NCBI GenBank assembly: GCA_002435745.1 | Contig: DIWT01000043.1 | Location: 124,001-188,000, forward strand | Reading direction: 5' to 3' | DNA: 64,000 bases | Origin: a bacterium UBP15_UBA6099 | GTDB lineage: Bacteria; UBP15; UBA6099 | Part shown: in pieces, positions 27,535 to 37,687 of the stretch | Layout: each line of letters opens with the position of its first letter | Position numbering within the stretch: position 1 is the stretch's first letter | Notes under the pieces: generated by a model | Told to the model about the DNA's origin: nothing | What the model saw: only the letters and a program-made list of their open reading frames with translations | Databases searched by the model: none | Program-made: the position numbers and the translations under genes

Positions 27535-28337
27535 GATTTCCCTCCGGACTTGCCGTCGTCTTTCACTTCCTTGCGGCATGATTTCATGTCCACTCCCAGC
27601 GTGTCGTAAAACTGTGTGAACCTGTCGTAGCCGTGAGGATATCCGGTTCTGAGCCTGAACACCCCGTTTCCGTCCGAGAGCAGAGTGACGGGAATCCCGG
27701 TGGCCATGTGAGGATCGACCATCTTCGGAGCTTTGTCCACATCCACCATCGTCACGTCCACACAGTCCGCGTACTCGCGTTTGAACCTGTTTATCTCAGG
27801 CATGAGCCTCATGCAGTAGCCGCACCAGTCGGCCATGAAAAAAGTCAGGTGCGGCCTTTTCTTATTTAACGAGTTGGAGATTGATTTCTGATATTCATTA
27901 GGCTTTGCCGGGGCAGCCAGAGCCGCGGATATTTCTTTTTCCTGTATGTCCACCACCCAAACCGCGTCAAGCCCGGTTTCTGGCCTCAAAAGAAAAACCG
28001 TAGGAACGAACTGCACATCGTAAGCGCCCCTAAGCGCCGCGTTGTCTTCGGCCTTTATCTCATAAACTTCTGCTTTGCCGCCGCGCGCCGCTTTTTTTAC
28101 CGCAGGCAGCGAGTCCCGGCTGTCTTCTATCGTGTCGGAATAGAAATAGAGAATAACCGGAGTTCCCTTGCGAAGAGAATCTCCCACTTTTTGTTCAATC
28201 TTTGCCAAGGCCGACGCGGCCGGAGCGGGTTTTGCGGGCTTAGATTTTGCTGCGGCAGCTTCGCTGAGTTGAACGCCCCACATTGCTATTGCCATCGTAA
28301 TTACCGCCGCCGCAATTGCTGATGTTCTTCGCCTCAT
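27531..28337 (-). CDS. Exported protein with two tandem thioredoxin-like domains
   Basis: The 268-residue protein has an N-terminal hydrophobic signal or anchor (AIAAAVITMAIAMWGVQL). A first thioredoxin-like domain (about residues 45-150) has VILYFYSD and the cis-Pro region FVPTVFLL but no CxxC. The second (about 155-265) has ADWCGYCMRL as its active site and the cis-Pro GIPVTLL. The protein probably acts outside the membrane as a reductase or thiol oxidoreductase. Its stop codon overlaps the start of the sirtuin gene. Confidence 0.8.
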   Translation of the reverse strand: MRRRTSAIAAAVITMAIAMWGVQLSEAAAAKSKPAKPAPAASALAKIEQKVGDSLRKGTPVILYFYSDTIEDSRDSLPAVKKAARGGKAEVYEIKAEDNAALRGAYDVQFVPTVFLLRPETGLDAVWVVDIQEKEISAALAAPAKPNEYQKSISNSLNKKRPHLTFFMADWCGYCMRLMPEINRFKREYADCVDVTMVDVDKAPKMVDPHMATGIPVTLLSDGNGVFRLRTGYPHGYDRFTQFYDTLGVDMKSCRKEVKDDGKSGGKS

Positions 28338-28539
28338 GACGCATGCCTCGCTGTGTTGTTCATCAAAACATTATAACACATTTTTGCCGTTTTTCTCTGT
28401 TTTTTACGCCTAATAGCTCTTTTGCCGCCTCTCGTTTTATTCGTAGCCTCCACATTATGACAATGATTGTTTTCGCAAACTTATTACACTTGCGGAGAAT
28501 TGCGTTATTACAAAAATCGGCTGATTCAGTATTTTATAT

Positions 28540-28569
28540 TTGACACGCGCCGCGTCCTCAAGGTACGAT
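28540..28569 (+). promoter_or_regulatory. Sigma70-type promoter candidate for aacS
   Basis: TTGACA is followed after 18 bases by TACGAT, about 43 bases before the aacS ATG. The surrounding 28338-28539 stretch (between this gene and the divergent thioredoxin-like gene) is AT-rich and shows no gene. Confidence 0.45.
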
Positions 28570-28611
28570 GAAACTCGTATTATGACTATGTCAACTTTAT
28601 GGGAGGCGCAA

Positions 28612-30570
<1,959 letters not shown>

Positions 30571-30600
30571 TCCGGCGCGGCAACCACGAATAACTTCCTA

Positions 30601-30635
30601 AACGGCGCGGGCGCAAACCCAGCGCCGTTTTTTTT
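30601..30635 (+). terminator. Rho-independent terminator of aacS
   Basis: AACGGCGC pairs perfectly with GCGCCGTT, with further GGG/CCC pairing inside, followed by a run of eight Ts (28-35). It lies 30 bases after the aacS stop. Confidence 0.9.
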
Positions 30636-30723
30636 GCGCGTCAGATTGATAACCGCATGTTTATGACATCGCGGAAGGGGGCTATACTAATCAGAGGCGC
30701 GGCCCGGCGGGCGAGGTTGTGAA

Positions 30724-33072
30724 ATGGCTAGAACAAAAAAACTTTCTGAAATCGAGATGCTGATTGACCGCCTTCGCGACTCCGAAGATTATCAGGACCA
30801 GTTGGTGTTCGCCCGCAGATATCCGCCGCGCAAGGCGGTGTATTCCCAGTTGAAACCGCCGCCGCCGGGGCTGTTGGCGTCCAACCTGAAGGCGCTGGGC
30901 ATAGAGAAGCTTTATTCGCATCAGGCGGAGGCGGTGAGGTTGGCGCGGGCGGGCCGAAGCTTGGTCCTCGCCACCGACACTTCAAGCGGAAAATCCCTGT
31001 GCTACAACATTCCTGTCATTGAGACGATGATGTCCGACCCGGAGGCGCGCGCTCTCTACATTTTCCCGACCAAAGCTCTCGGTCAGGATCAGACGCGGAT
31101 GATCCACGAGATGGCCGACCCGGAATCGGAATACGACGAGACGCGGGCGTTTCATTCCGTCAGGATGGGCCGCCGCGCGTTGAAGTTCGGCACGTACGAC
31201 GGGGACACTTCGAAGGAATCCCGCTCGGCTCTGCGCCGCGAGGCCAACATACTGCTCACCAATCCCGACATGCTTTCGCTGGGGATACTGCCGAACCATT
31301 CGCGTTGGTGGAGCGGCTTCTTCCGCAACCTGCGTTATGTCGTGTTGGACGAGATACACACATACCGGGGAGTGTTCGGCTCTCACGCCGCGAACCTGAT
31401 GAGACGCCTGCGCAGAATTTGCGCGGCATACGGTTCCGACCCGGCGTTTATATGCTGTTCGGCAACCATAGGCAATCCCGGAGAGCACGCGTCGCGCCTC
31501 ATCGGGGGCGACGTCGCGGAGATAACCCGAAGCGGCGCCCCGGCGGCCGGCAAGCTGTTCGTCATGTGGAATCCCCCTCTGGCGCGCGGCTCCAAGGAGG
31601 ATCGCCGAAGCCCGATAACGGAGTCTATCAACCTTTTCTCGCACTTGATCGGCTCCGGGCTGAGGACAATCGTTTTCGGCAAAGCCAAGCCGACGGTCGA
31701 GGTGATACTGCGGATGACGCGAGAGAAGCTTCTGAAGAACGATGTGGGGCCGGACGCCATCGCTTCATACAGGGGCGGGTATCTGCCGTCTGAAAGACGC
31801 GCCATAGAAAGAAGCCTCGCGCGGGGCGAACTGCTGGGGGTGGCATGCACGAACGCTCTCGAACTCGGCGTGGACATCGGCAGCCTAGACGCGGCGGTCA
31901 TCAACGGGTTCCCCGGCTCAATATCAAGCGTCTGGCAGCAGGCGGGGCGCGCGGGCCGCAGGCACAAGCAGTCTCTCGCCGTGATGGTCGCCTACCCTGA
32001 GCCGCTAGACCAGTACCTGATGAGGAACCCCGATTATTTTTTCGGCTCTCCCGTCGAGCGCGCGGTGATTCACCCTTCAAACCCGTACATACTTGAGGCG
32101 CATCTTCGCGCTGCGGCGGCGGAACTTCCCCTGAAGCGCTCCGAAGAGCCGGCGTTCGGCGAGAACTTCGTGCCCGTCGTCCGCAAACTGATAAAGAAAG
32201 GCGAGCTTGTGGAGAGGCGCGGCGGCGCATGCTATGCCGGCGATGACTATCCGGCGGCGGACATCAATCTGCGCTCCGCCGGAAACTCCCGCTATTGCAT
32301 CATGTTAGAGGACGGCAACGTTATCGGCGAGATGGAATCATCGACCGTGCAATGCTATCTGCACGAGGGAGCCGTCTATCTGCATCAGGGCGAAAACTAT
32401 TACGTAAAGAAACTGGACACCGAGAAGAAAATGGCGGTCGTGTCGAGGAAAGACATGCCGTACTACACGCGCTCGCTCAGCAGGGAATGGATAACGGTAG
32501 ACCGCGAGACGAAACGCGCGCGAGTCGGCGCGACGGATATTTTCTTCGGCTACGTGTTCGTCACTTCGCGCGTCCACTCATACAGAAAAATCAGGAACAA
32601 GGATAAAAGGTCGATGGGGACGGAGGATTTGGATTTTCCGGAGGAGAGGCTGTGGACGCAGTGTTGCTGGTTTTCTCCGAGCGAGAAACTGGAGCGGCGG
32701 CTGCAGGAGCGCGGAATGGATCTCGCGGGAGGTCTGCACGCTCTTGAACACGCGACTCTGGCGATGCTGCCGCTGCTTGCGATGTGCGACAGACAGGATG
32801 TCGGCGGGGTGTCCACGGACATGCATCCCGACGCCGGTAACAGGCCCGCGATTTTTCTCCACGACGCCTATGAGGGCGGCATGGGGCTTGCCGAGGCGGG
32901 TTTCGAAAGAATCGAAGAGCTGTTTGAGAAAACGCTGGAGCTTATTTCCGGGTGTCCCTGCGAAGACGGATGTCCGTCGTGCGTCCAGTCGGCAAAGTGC
33001 GGCAGCATGAACAATCCTTTGGATAAAAGGGCGGCGGCGGAAATGTTGAAGACGATTCTAAAAGGCGGATGA
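30724..33072 (+). CDS. mrfA: MrfA/YprA-like DEAD/DEAH-box helicase with DUF1998 (MZB) domain
   Basis: The 782-residue protein is a superfamily 2 helicase. Walker A-type motif I is TDTSSGKSL, motif II is DEIH, motif III is CSATIGNP, and motif VI is QQAGRAGRR. The C-terminal domain carries a four-Cys cluster (CPCEDGCPSCVQSAKCG), the signature of the MZB/DUF1998 domain. The closest characterised relative by layout is B. subtilis MrfA (YprA), which takes part in excision repair of mitomycin damage; the gene symbol is by analogy. It starts with an ATG and stands alone between a terminator and a convergent gene. Confidence 0.85.
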   Translation: MARTKKLSEIEMLIDRLRDSEDYQDQLVFARRYPPRKAVYSQLKPPPPGLLASNLKALGIEKLYSHQAEAVRLARAGRSLVLATDTSSGKSLCYNIPVIETMMSDPEARALYIFPTKALGQDQTRMIHEMADPESEYDETRAFHSVRMGRRALKFGTYDGDTSKESRSALRREANILLTNPDMLSLGILPNHSRWWSGFFRNLRYVVLDEIHTYRGVFGSHAANLMRRLRRICAAYGSDPAFICCSATIGNPGEHASRLIGGDVAEITRSGAPAAGKLFVMWNPPLARGSKEDRRSPITESINLFSHLIGSGLRTIVFGKAKPTVEVILRMTREKLLKNDVGPDAIASYRGGYLPSERRAIERSLARGELLGVACTNALELGVDIGSLDAAVINGFPGSISSVWQQAGRAGRRHKQSLAVMVAYPEPLDQYLMRNPDYFFGSPVERAVIHPSNPYILEAHLRAAAAELPLKRSEEPAFGENFVPVVRKLIKKGELVERRGGACYAGDDYPAADINLRSAGNSRYCIMLEDGNVIGEMESSTVQCYLHEGAVYLHQGENYYVKKLDTEKKMAVVSRKDMPYYTRSLSREWITVDRETKRARVGATDIFFGYVFVTSRVHSYRKIRNKDKRSMGTEDLDFPEERLWTQCCWFSPSEKLERRLQERGMDLAGGLHALEHATLAMLPLLAMCDRQDVGGVSTDMHPDAGNRPAIFLHDAYEGGMGLAEAGFERIEELFEKTLELISGCPCEDGCPSCVQSAKCGSMNNPLDKRAAAEMLKTILKGG

Positions 33073-33086
33073 GGGCGGGGACGGAA

Positions 33087-34721
33087 TCAGGCTTCTTTAA
33101 GCGTTCTGCTGACTATGTGCGAAATATTGTCCGCGTCGTCGGGCAACTCGAAAATCTTGTTTTCTAAAAACACCTTTAGCACTTCCGGGTCGAGCTTTCC
33201 AGATTCCGATTCCATGCGAAGAATATCAAGAGACCTTTGAACGGGGATGGCGGGTTTGTACGGCCTGTCCTGAGCTGTCAGCGCGTCGTAAACGTCCACC
33301 AGAGCGAGAATCTTTCCTTGCAGCGGAATCTCGTCGCCGCGCAGATGATTGGGATATCCCGTTCCGTCGATTCGCTCGTGATGACAGGCGGCAAACTGAG
33401 GGACGTGGCGAAGTCTCTTCGAGAACGGGATCTGACTGAGAATTTTGAAGGAGCTTTCGACATGCGAGTTCATGTTGCGGCGCTCTTCTTCGGTGAGGTT
33501 GCCCTTTTCAATTTTAAGAACTTCCGCTTCGCGGGGGAGCAGGCAGTGATGTCTTTCGCCGTCCGAATCGATGAAAGTTTTCGCGGCGATGGCGTCTATG
33601 CGCTCGGCTTCCTGAGGTTTTACGAAACCGGGTTTGTTTATTCTTTCGATGAATGCGAAATCCATGTCCGCCGCGGCTTTTCTGCGCTCAAGCTCTTCGG
33701 CGAGGGCGGAGAACTCTTTTGAGCCGCCGCCGCGCTTGAGTATCTCCGCCTGTTTCCCCAGAGAGGCGACGTCTTCGGACAGCTTGACGCTCTCGAAGCG
33801 CTCCCGGATTTTCGCCAGCTCTTCGGGATACAGTTTGTTTTCTTTCACGAGGATGTGCTCGCGAACGCCTATCTTTCCCACGTCGTGCAGCCACGCGGAG
33901 TATTCCAACTCGCTGATTTCCTCTTCTGTGAAACAGCCCATCGCGCGGGCTGTGGCTGCGGCGAACCGCGCCACCCTTCGGGAATGGCCGGCGGTCGCCG
34001 GGTCCCGCTCGTCGATGGCGCTCGCAGAAAACCTCACCAGCGCGTCAAACAGGTCCGTCACTTCCTTGTACAACTGAGCGTTGTCTATCGCCACCGCCGC
34101 CTGCGACGCCAGCGACATCAGAATCCTCTGGTCCCTCGCGTTGAACGCCACAACCTCGTCGTCGATCACCTTGTTGATCAACTGGACCGCCCCAGTGATG
34201 TCCCCGTTGCGGTTCACCATCGGCACGGTCAGCATCGATTTCGTCCTGTAGCCGGTCTTCTGGTCTATCTTGCGGTTGAACTTGAAAGGTTTAGTTTTGT
34301 CGATTTTATACACATCGGGGATGTTGAGAGCCTCCGAAGTTGAAGCGACGTATCCGGCGATGCTCGAATGATCAATTTGAATCCTTATTTCCTTTAGCAG
34401 ATCGACATCCACCACATGGAAATAAAGCTCCTCCTTGTCGGGATCGACGAGGTACAGAGTGCCTTTGTCGGCGTGAAGGAGTCCTTTTGCTTCATCGATG
34501 ATTCGGGTGAGGAGCGAGAAAAGGTCGATTTCCGAGCTGATGGCCACGCCTACATCGAGCAGTTTCGTGGTCAGAGTCTGAAGTTCCTCAAGCTCGGACT
34601 GAACGTGCCTGACGTGTTTTTCAAGCGAACTGAACCTGTCCCTGAACTCATTAAGCGAGCCTTCAACGAAATCCTCGTTGCCCGCCGTGTGTTTATTCAG
34701 TTTTTTTCTGACTGTCGCCAT
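33087..34721 (-). CDS. GAF domain plus HD-GYP phosphodiesterase-like signalling protein
   Basis: The 544-residue protein has a coiled-coil-like start (about 25-50), a GAF domain (about 55-220) and an HD-GYP domain. The HD pair is in WLHDVGKIGV (residues 279-280) and the HD-GYP signature is HHERIDGTGYP (447-457). Between them is an insertion of about 100 charged residues (about 305-405) that is longer than usual for this region. HD-GYP proteins usually hydrolyse cyclic di-GMP, and GAF domains bind small ligands. No transmembrane segment, so it should be cytosolic. Confidence 0.85.
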   Translation of the reverse strand: MATVRKKLNKHTAGNEDFVEGSLNEFRDRFSSLEKHVRHVQSELEELQTLTTKLLDVGVAISSEIDLFSLLTRIIDEAKGLLHADKGTLYLVDPDKEELYFHVVDVDLLKEIRIQIDHSSIAGYVASTSEALNIPDVYKIDKTKPFKFNRKIDQKTGYRTKSMLTVPMVNRNGDITGAVQLINKVIDDEVVAFNARDQRILMSLASQAAVAIDNAQLYKEVTDLFDALVRFSASAIDERDPATAGHSRRVARFAAATARAMGCFTEEEISELEYSAWLHDVGKIGVREHILVKENKLYPEELAKIRERFESVKLSEDVASLGKQAEILKRGGGSKEFSALAEELERRKAAADMDFAFIERINKPGFVKPQEAERIDAIAAKTFIDSDGERHHCLLPREAEVLKIEKGNLTEEERRNMNSHVESSFKILSQIPFSKRLRHVPQFAACHHERIDGTGYPNHLRGDEIPLQGKILALVDVYDALTAQDRPYKPAIPVQRSLDILRMESESGKLDPEVLKVFLENKIFELPDDADNISHIVSRTLKEA

Positions 34722-34760
34722 CCGGTGAAACCGCCGATCAAGAATTCCTATGATATTAAA

Positions 34761-35246
34761 TCACAATTCCGTGATTAGCGCCACCTCGTTGCAATTAGGA
34801 AAATGAACGCACTTTATGCAGTCCGCCCACACTTTGTTGGGAAGCTCGCTCATGGCGATCCGCTCGAAGTCGAGTTTTTCGAAGAACTCCGGCTTGTATG
34901 TCAGAGTAAAAACCTTAGGAAGACCCAGTTCTCCGGCTTCCTTGAGGGCCTGTCTGACGAGTTTGGAGCCGTACCCTTTGTTCTTATGTCGGGGAGCGAC
35001 GGCCAGCGACCTTATCTCGGCAAGGTCGTTCCAGCAGACGTGCAGAGACACGCAAGCGAGGACGACGTCTTTCTTCTCGACCACCATGAACTCGCGAATC
35101 TGTTCGTAAATGGCGTTGAGCGAGCGGGGGAGCATCTCGTTTTTGCGCGCGTAGTTCATAATGAGCTTTTGAATCTGCTCCGCGTCATTCACCGTTGCGT
35201 GGCGCAACAGAGCGCCGTTCGCCGTCACGCTTTTTCTTTTAGCCAT
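34761..35246 (-). CDS. GNAT-family N-acetyltransferase (short N-acetylglutamate synthase-like)
   Basis: The 161-residue protein is a single GNAT domain. The acetyl-CoA-binding motif appears as VAPRHKNKGYGSKLV, and the downstream segment FTLTYKPEFFEKLDFERI fits the beta-strand/helix following it. A C-terminal WADCIKCVHFPNCNE segment with three Cys resembles short-form N-acetylglutamate synthases of the first arginine-pathway step; I offer this as a likely but unproven assignment. No arginine genes are adjacent. Confidence 0.7.
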   Translation of the reverse strand: MAKRKSVTANGALLRHATVNDAEQIQKLIMNYARKNEMLPRSLNAIYEQIREFMVVEKKDVVLACVSLHVCWNDLAEIRSLAVAPRHKNKGYGSKLVRQALKEAGELGLPKVFTLTYKPEFFEKLDFERIAMSELPNKVWADCIKCVHFPNCNEVALITEL

Positions 35247-35290
35247 CCTGTCAACTCCTGCCGCTCCTTAGCCTTCGCCCGAAAAGATGG

Positions 35291-36130
35291 TTAATCCTGA
35301 TCGGGTTTCTGAACATCCGGTTTATTCGGCGAATTCGGGGCGGCCGGTCCCTTCGGCCCCTCTATCTCGCCGCCTTTGATTTTACTTTGTTTTTTAAATC
35401 TTTCCAGTCTGAGAAAATTTTCCGGGCTGTACGGGTTCTTGTGCAGTTCCCCTCTTGTCTGGTGCAGAGTGTAAACAACGTCCGTCAGCAGGTTGAGCGA
35501 GCGGTTGAGCGCGGCTTGAGCCTCCGCGTCAATCGTTTTGAAAGAGGCCCCGCGCCGATACGCTTCGTAGATGACGGAGCCTTTTTCGTTTGCGAAATCC
35601 ATGTCGGCGTCCACCCTCGCCGGGATGTCCTTAATGACCGCAGAGCCGTCAAAAAGAAAATTGAATTTTTTCGCCGTCTGCTCGAAATCGGAATGAAAAA
35701 ACATTCTATGTCCGGCGATTTCGAGAGGGCGGAAACTTGAGGAAGGAGGCATCGGTTCAAGCATGTCGAGAGCCACGCGAGAGAGAGCGCCCAGTTCCGC
35801 AGCCTGAACCGGGCCTTCGGCTTTAGCGTCTATCAGCCGTTGCATTCTTTTTATGTGATATACGAATCTTTCCATTCCTCTGAATCTGAGAAGCTCGGTG
35901 GAAAAACCTTCTTTCTGTCTGACCAGTTCGTCGTAAAGCTCCGGGCTGTTCTTGACGCCTTCGAGGTAAGCTTTCTGGTTGGACTTGACGATGTTTCGGA
36001 GCGGAGTAGGGAAGTGAGCCGAGGCGGAGAGAGCGGTTTTTTCATGAACCGCGTCAGTCCATGCCGCAGCCCGGACGCATACTGCGGAGACTATCAACAG
36101 CGCTGAAACGAGAACCTTCAACGCGTTCAT
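35291..36130 (-). CDS. Exported protein resembling zinc-dependent phospholipase C/S1-P1 nuclease folds, unknown function
   Basis: The 279-residue protein has a signal peptide (cleavage near RAAA), after which the mature end reads AWTDAVHEKTALSAS. A Trp plus histidines near the mature N-terminus and the alpha-helical make-up with spaced histidines (LRFRGMERFVYHIKR, AGHRMFFHSDFE, VYTLHQTRGEL) recall zinc-dependent phospholipase C or S1/P1 nuclease proteins, but I cannot match the metal site fully. The C-terminus is Pro/Gly/Lys-rich. The gene begins inside the hspR stop codon (ATGA overlap), so they are co-translated. Confidence 0.45.
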   Translation of the reverse strand: MNALKVLVSALLIVSAVCVRAAAWTDAVHEKTALSASAHFPTPLRNIVKSNQKAYLEGVKNSPELYDELVRQKEGFSTELLRFRGMERFVYHIKRMQRLIDAKAEGPVQAAELGALSRVALDMLEPMPPSSSFRPLEIAGHRMFFHSDFEQTAKKFNFLFDGSAVIKDIPARVDADMDFANEKGSVIYEAYRRGASFKTIDAEAQAALNRSLNLLTDVVYTLHQTRGELHKNPYSPENFLRLERFKKQSKIKGGEIEGPKGPAAPNSPNKPDVQKPDQD

Positions 36131-36432
36131 CCGTCAACCTTCTCAGAGGTTCCAAGTTCGTGGACTTTCCTGTTAAGCTCCTCCATCTGCCTTCTCATCC
36201 GGAGGATGATGCGGACGCCGGCGAGGTTGACGCCTTCCTCGCGGGTCAATTTCCTGATTTCCCTTACGTCGTCGAGGTCGCGCATTGAGTACATCCGGTT
36301 CTGGGTGTCGGTTCGGCGGGGGACCACGAGCTTTTCCCGTTCGTACATTCGGAGAGTCTGCGGATGCACGCCTAGCAGTTCCGCCGCGACGGAAATTATA
36401 TATACAGGCTCATCGTAACCGTGGAAGCTCAT
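36127..36432 (-). CDS. hspR: HspR-like MerR-family transcriptional regulator
   Basis: The 101-residue protein has an N-terminal winged helix-turn-helix of the MerR type (YIISVAAELLGVHPQTLRMYERE) and a short coiled-coil tail ending in MEELNRKVHELG. Size and sequence fit HspR, the repressor of dnaK-type heat shock operons. In Actinobacteria and epsilon-proteobacteria HspR is encoded with dnaK or clpB; here no chaperone gene is adjacent and the gene instead overlaps a secreted protein gene. No HAIR-type inverted repeat was seen upstream. Confidence 0.8.
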   Translation of the reverse strand: MSFHGYDEPVYIISVAAELLGVHPQTLRMYEREKLVVPRRTDTQNRMYSMRDLDDVREIRKLTREEGVNLAGVRIILRMRRQMEELNRKVHELGTSEKVDG

Positions 36433-36471
36433 AGACTCATTCCCGATGGAGTGGAAAAGCGGCGGGAGCGG

Positions 36472-36690
36472 TCAGCCGCTCACGCTTTTGACAAGCGGCA
36501 CGCCCCAGCGGAAAACCCACACCCATATCAGGGCTATAAGCCCTATGCCGACGATGGATAGCGCTATCATCTTCCAGTCGTCCGCTCCGGCTTCTCCGGG
36601 TTCCGCCGCTGTTTCATGCACAAGCCCGCATTGCCCGCACACTTTCCTGATTTTCATTTCTTCTTTATCTTCAGACATGGCATTTTCCAT
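36472..36690 (-). CDS. Small membrane protein with an N-terminal CxxC zinc-ribbon-like motif
   Basis: A 72-residue protein (68 if the ATG at 36678 is used). Near the start, KVCGQCGLVHE resembles half a zinc ribbon, and a single transmembrane helix lies near residues 40-62 (MIALSIVGIGLIALIWVWVF). The function is not recognised. Its gene precedes hspR on the minus strand with a gap of about 40 bases, so both may share a promoter. Confidence 0.5.
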   Translation of the reverse strand: MENAMSEDKEEMKIRKVCGQCGLVHETAAEPGEAGADDWKMIALSIVGIGLIALIWVWVFRWGVPLVKSVSG

Positions 36691-36879
36691 CCGCGTTTTG
36701 CCTAATGATATACCACATGCGCCGCCGAATTCAACTTGGAACAAATAATGAGCGGCGTCATTTCATGCCGCGCAGAGAGAAATCAGGAGAGAACAAGCCG
36801 ATTTGCGGCAAATAAAAAAGCGAATGCCGGCGCGGTTTTCTCATCGCGGAGAATCATGCTAAAAATCATTTTTCAATCG
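36691..36879. other. Intergenic region between the divergent small membrane protein gene and the hdr promoter
   Basis: No convincing gene is seen. Short open frames on the plus strand overlap the promoter and have no recognisable family. The 200-base leader of the hdr operon follows at 36909-37117 and is described with hdrC. Confidence 0.5.
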
Positions 36880-36908
36880 TTGACTGACGAAGACGCCGAA
36901 CATATAAT
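36880..36908 (+). promoter_or_regulatory. Consensus sigma70-type promoter of the hdr-met operon
   Basis: TTGACT, then exactly 17 bases, then a perfect TATAAT. Transcription should start near 36915, leaving a leader of about 200 bases before hdrC that has no open frame of note. It is the best candidate promoter for the one-carbon island. The leader was not matched to a known riboswitch. Confidence 0.65.
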
Positions 36909-37117
36909 ATCAACGGTCGCGCGAAGGAAACGACGCGCGGCTGTGGCCGAAGTCTGAATAATATAGACACACAAAAACCGGCAGCTCGAGGATTTACGGC
37001 AGGCTGTTTGAAAGTCCGCAGACCAACCGAATCCCACGCAAATGCTCCGGCGGGCGGCGGTCGCGCGCGACAAGGTGAGAGAAACGCTATTTTAATTATA
37101 GATAGGGGGAATGACCT

Positions 37118-37687
37118 ATCAGCGACGCTGCTGCAAGCGTAGGTCTTGTAAATTTCAAGATTAATCCCAATTTCGTAAATGTATTAAAAGCGCGAGGCGC
37201 GAAAAATCTTTCGCGTTGCATTCAATGCATGCGCTGCGGCGTGGGTTGTCCGGTGGAATTCGCAATGGATTACAACCCGACGCAAATAATCCGCATGTGC
37301 GCGCTTGGCATGGAAGACGAGGTTTTGAAGAGCAGAACCATCTGGATGTGCTCTTCGTGCGTCACATGCACGACGCGTTGCCCGATGGAGATAGACGTCG
37401 CGGGCGTAATGGACATCCTGAAAGAGATGGCGGTCGAGCGCGGGATCGAGTGCCCGGAGCCGAACACCAAGCGGTTCCACGACATTTTCATGGGCATTGT
37501 GAGGGCGCGCGGCAGGATGAACGAGCCGATGCTGTTCGGCCATTATAAGCTCAGGACGAAGTCTTTCATGGACGACATGGAAATCGGCAAGGAAATGATG
37601 AAAAAAATGAAGATTAAGTATTCGCCCAAAGTGAAAGGGCATAAAGAAGTCAGAAAAATCATAGACAAGGCCGGACCGAAAATATGA
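37118..37687 (+). CDS. hdrC: HdrC-like iron-sulfur subunit (no canonical start codon at the expected site)
   Basis: This subunit carries two [4Fe-4S] cluster motifs, CIQCMRCGVGCP and CSSCVTCTTRCP, as in HdrC of heterodisulfide reductase, and links HdrA with HdrB. The ATG at 37229 lies inside the first motif, so it cannot be the start. In frame upstream as far as the stop at 37112 there is no ATG, GTG or TTG. AGGGGGA at 37104-37110 is 7 bases before an in-frame ATC at 37118. The ATG at 37111 is one base out of frame; removing one T at 37117 would give MTISDAAASVG continuing in frame. So this is either a rare start, a frameshift or a sequencing error. It overlaps hdrB by ATGA. Confidence 0.75.
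   Translation: MSDAAASVGLVNFKINPNFVNVLKARGAKNLSRCIQCMRCGVGCPVEFAMDYNPTQIIRMCALGMEDEVLKSRTIWMCSSCVTCTTRCPMEIDVAGVMDILKEMAVERGIECPEPNTKRFHDIFMGIVRARGRMNEPMLFGHYKLRTKSFMDDMEIGKEMMKKMKIKYSPKVKGHKEVRKIIDKAGPKI

Noticed and set aside
36127..36432. Anchoring an hspR-dnaK heat shock operon here
   Set aside because: No dnaK, grpE, dnaJ or clpB gene lies nearby.
36856..36957. Small plus-strand open frame starting at an ATG near 36856
   Set aside because: It overlaps the strong promoter at 36880-36908, has no ribosome site and no recognisable family.
36909..37117. Possible riboswitch (c-di-GMP-I-like ACGCAAA segment, or cobalamin/THF type) in the hdr leader
   Set aside because: Only a short motif resembles the consensus; the partner tetraloop receptor and other conserved segments were not found.
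37229..37687. hdrC starting at ATG 37229
   Set aside because: It would remove half of the first four-Cys iron-sulfur motif.
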